A stretch of 32,226 nucleotides of DNA from Corynebacterium kroppenstedtii (GTDB taxonomy: Bacteria; Actinomycetota; Actinomycetes; Mycobacteriales; Mycobacteriaceae). The stretch is taken from contig NZ_QFRA01000023.1 of NCBI RefSeq assembly GCF_003243515.1, forward strand, positions 1 to 32,226, read 5' to 3'. Shown one piece after another: positions 32,174 through 32,226 of the stretch (position 1 is its first letter; each line of letters begins with the position of its first letter). Position numbers and translations under genes: made by a program. Below the pieces are notes generated by a model. That model was not told the DNA's origin. It saw only the letters and a program-made list of their open reading frames with translations, and did no database searches.

Positions 32174-32226
32174 TTAGATCTGGCCTTTTTGGATGCTGGT
32201 GGAGTGGGTGTATTCGATGTCGATAG
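32174..32226 (-). CDS. C-terminal end of an unidentified gene, possibly a transposase (partial)
   Basis: On the minus strand an open frame enters from the window edge and ends at TAA (32174-32176): IDIEYTHSTSIQKGQI. Seventeen codons are too few for a family call. The position just inside a repeat found twice in the window suggests a mobile-element gene. It could equally be a chance frame. Confidence 0.35.
   Translation of the reverse strand, partial: IDIEYTHSTSIQKGQI

Noticed and set aside
1..32226. tRNA, rRNA or CRISPR arrays
   Set aside because: I saw no tRNA cloverleaf with a conserved T-loop, no rRNA sequence and no regularly spaced direct repeats.

Overview
The window looks like chromosome of a Corynebacterium. 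The GC is moderate, and the gene order follows the Mycobacteriales backbone known from Mycobacterium tuberculosis: Rv3678A-ridA-MBL hydrolase-crp-nth-thioredoxin-NUDIX-marP-hydrolase-DUF1469, then 6C RNA-ssd-tad cluster-DEAH helicase-cspA-topA. The Crp regulator is near-identical in sequence style to GlxR. The many secreted lipases and esterases plus an oleate hydratase suggest a lipophilic skin species, possibly of the C. kroppenstedtii group. The genus call is firm; the species call is a guess.

Layout. (1) 1-8420: conserved housekeeping block, all intact. It holds the DUF4177 tail, RidA, an MBL hydrolase with a leaderless promoter, GlxR/Crp with an autoregulatory-looking promoter, a 47-aa membrane protein divergent from nth, endonuclease III, a membrane-anchored thioredoxin, a CoA-type NUDIX hydrolase, the MarP-type periplasmic protease, an alpha/beta hydrolase without a recognisable nucleophile, and a DUF1469 membrane protein. 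(2) 8421-9073: a non-coding stretch with a clear 6C RNA (two hairpins with C6 loops) and a pair of inverted, consensus DnaA boxes. (3) 9074-14312: ssd and a Tad/Flp pilus operon (tadA, tadB, tadC, flp, tadE, tadG-like). tadA carries three apparent frameshifts and tadE one. (4) 14390-17692, minus strand: a DEAH/DUF1998 helicase with a frameshift at a G5 run, and a cutinase-family pseudogene. (5) 17835-23771: secreted S33 peptidase, cspA, topA and a two-TM protein, all intact. (6) 23766-32226: accessory region with a secreted lipase, a Tat-exported GH1 glycosidase (frameshifted), a quinone-oxidoreductase pseudogene, a TipA-type MerR regulator with a VOC protein, oleate hydratase, an SGNH lipase broken by an in-frame TGA, and at the edge what may be the end of a mobile element.

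Working together: the first block joins cAMP-responsive regulation, DNA repair, envelope redox and proteolysis. The ssd-tad block would make a surface pilus if functional, but its motor ATPase reads as broken. The last block is lipid and xenobiotic handling. Broken genes fall only in pilus, secreted and accessory functions, whereas about 12 kb of housekeeping genes show no frameshift. That argues for real, recent gene decay rather than random sequence error, although I cannot exclude the latter.
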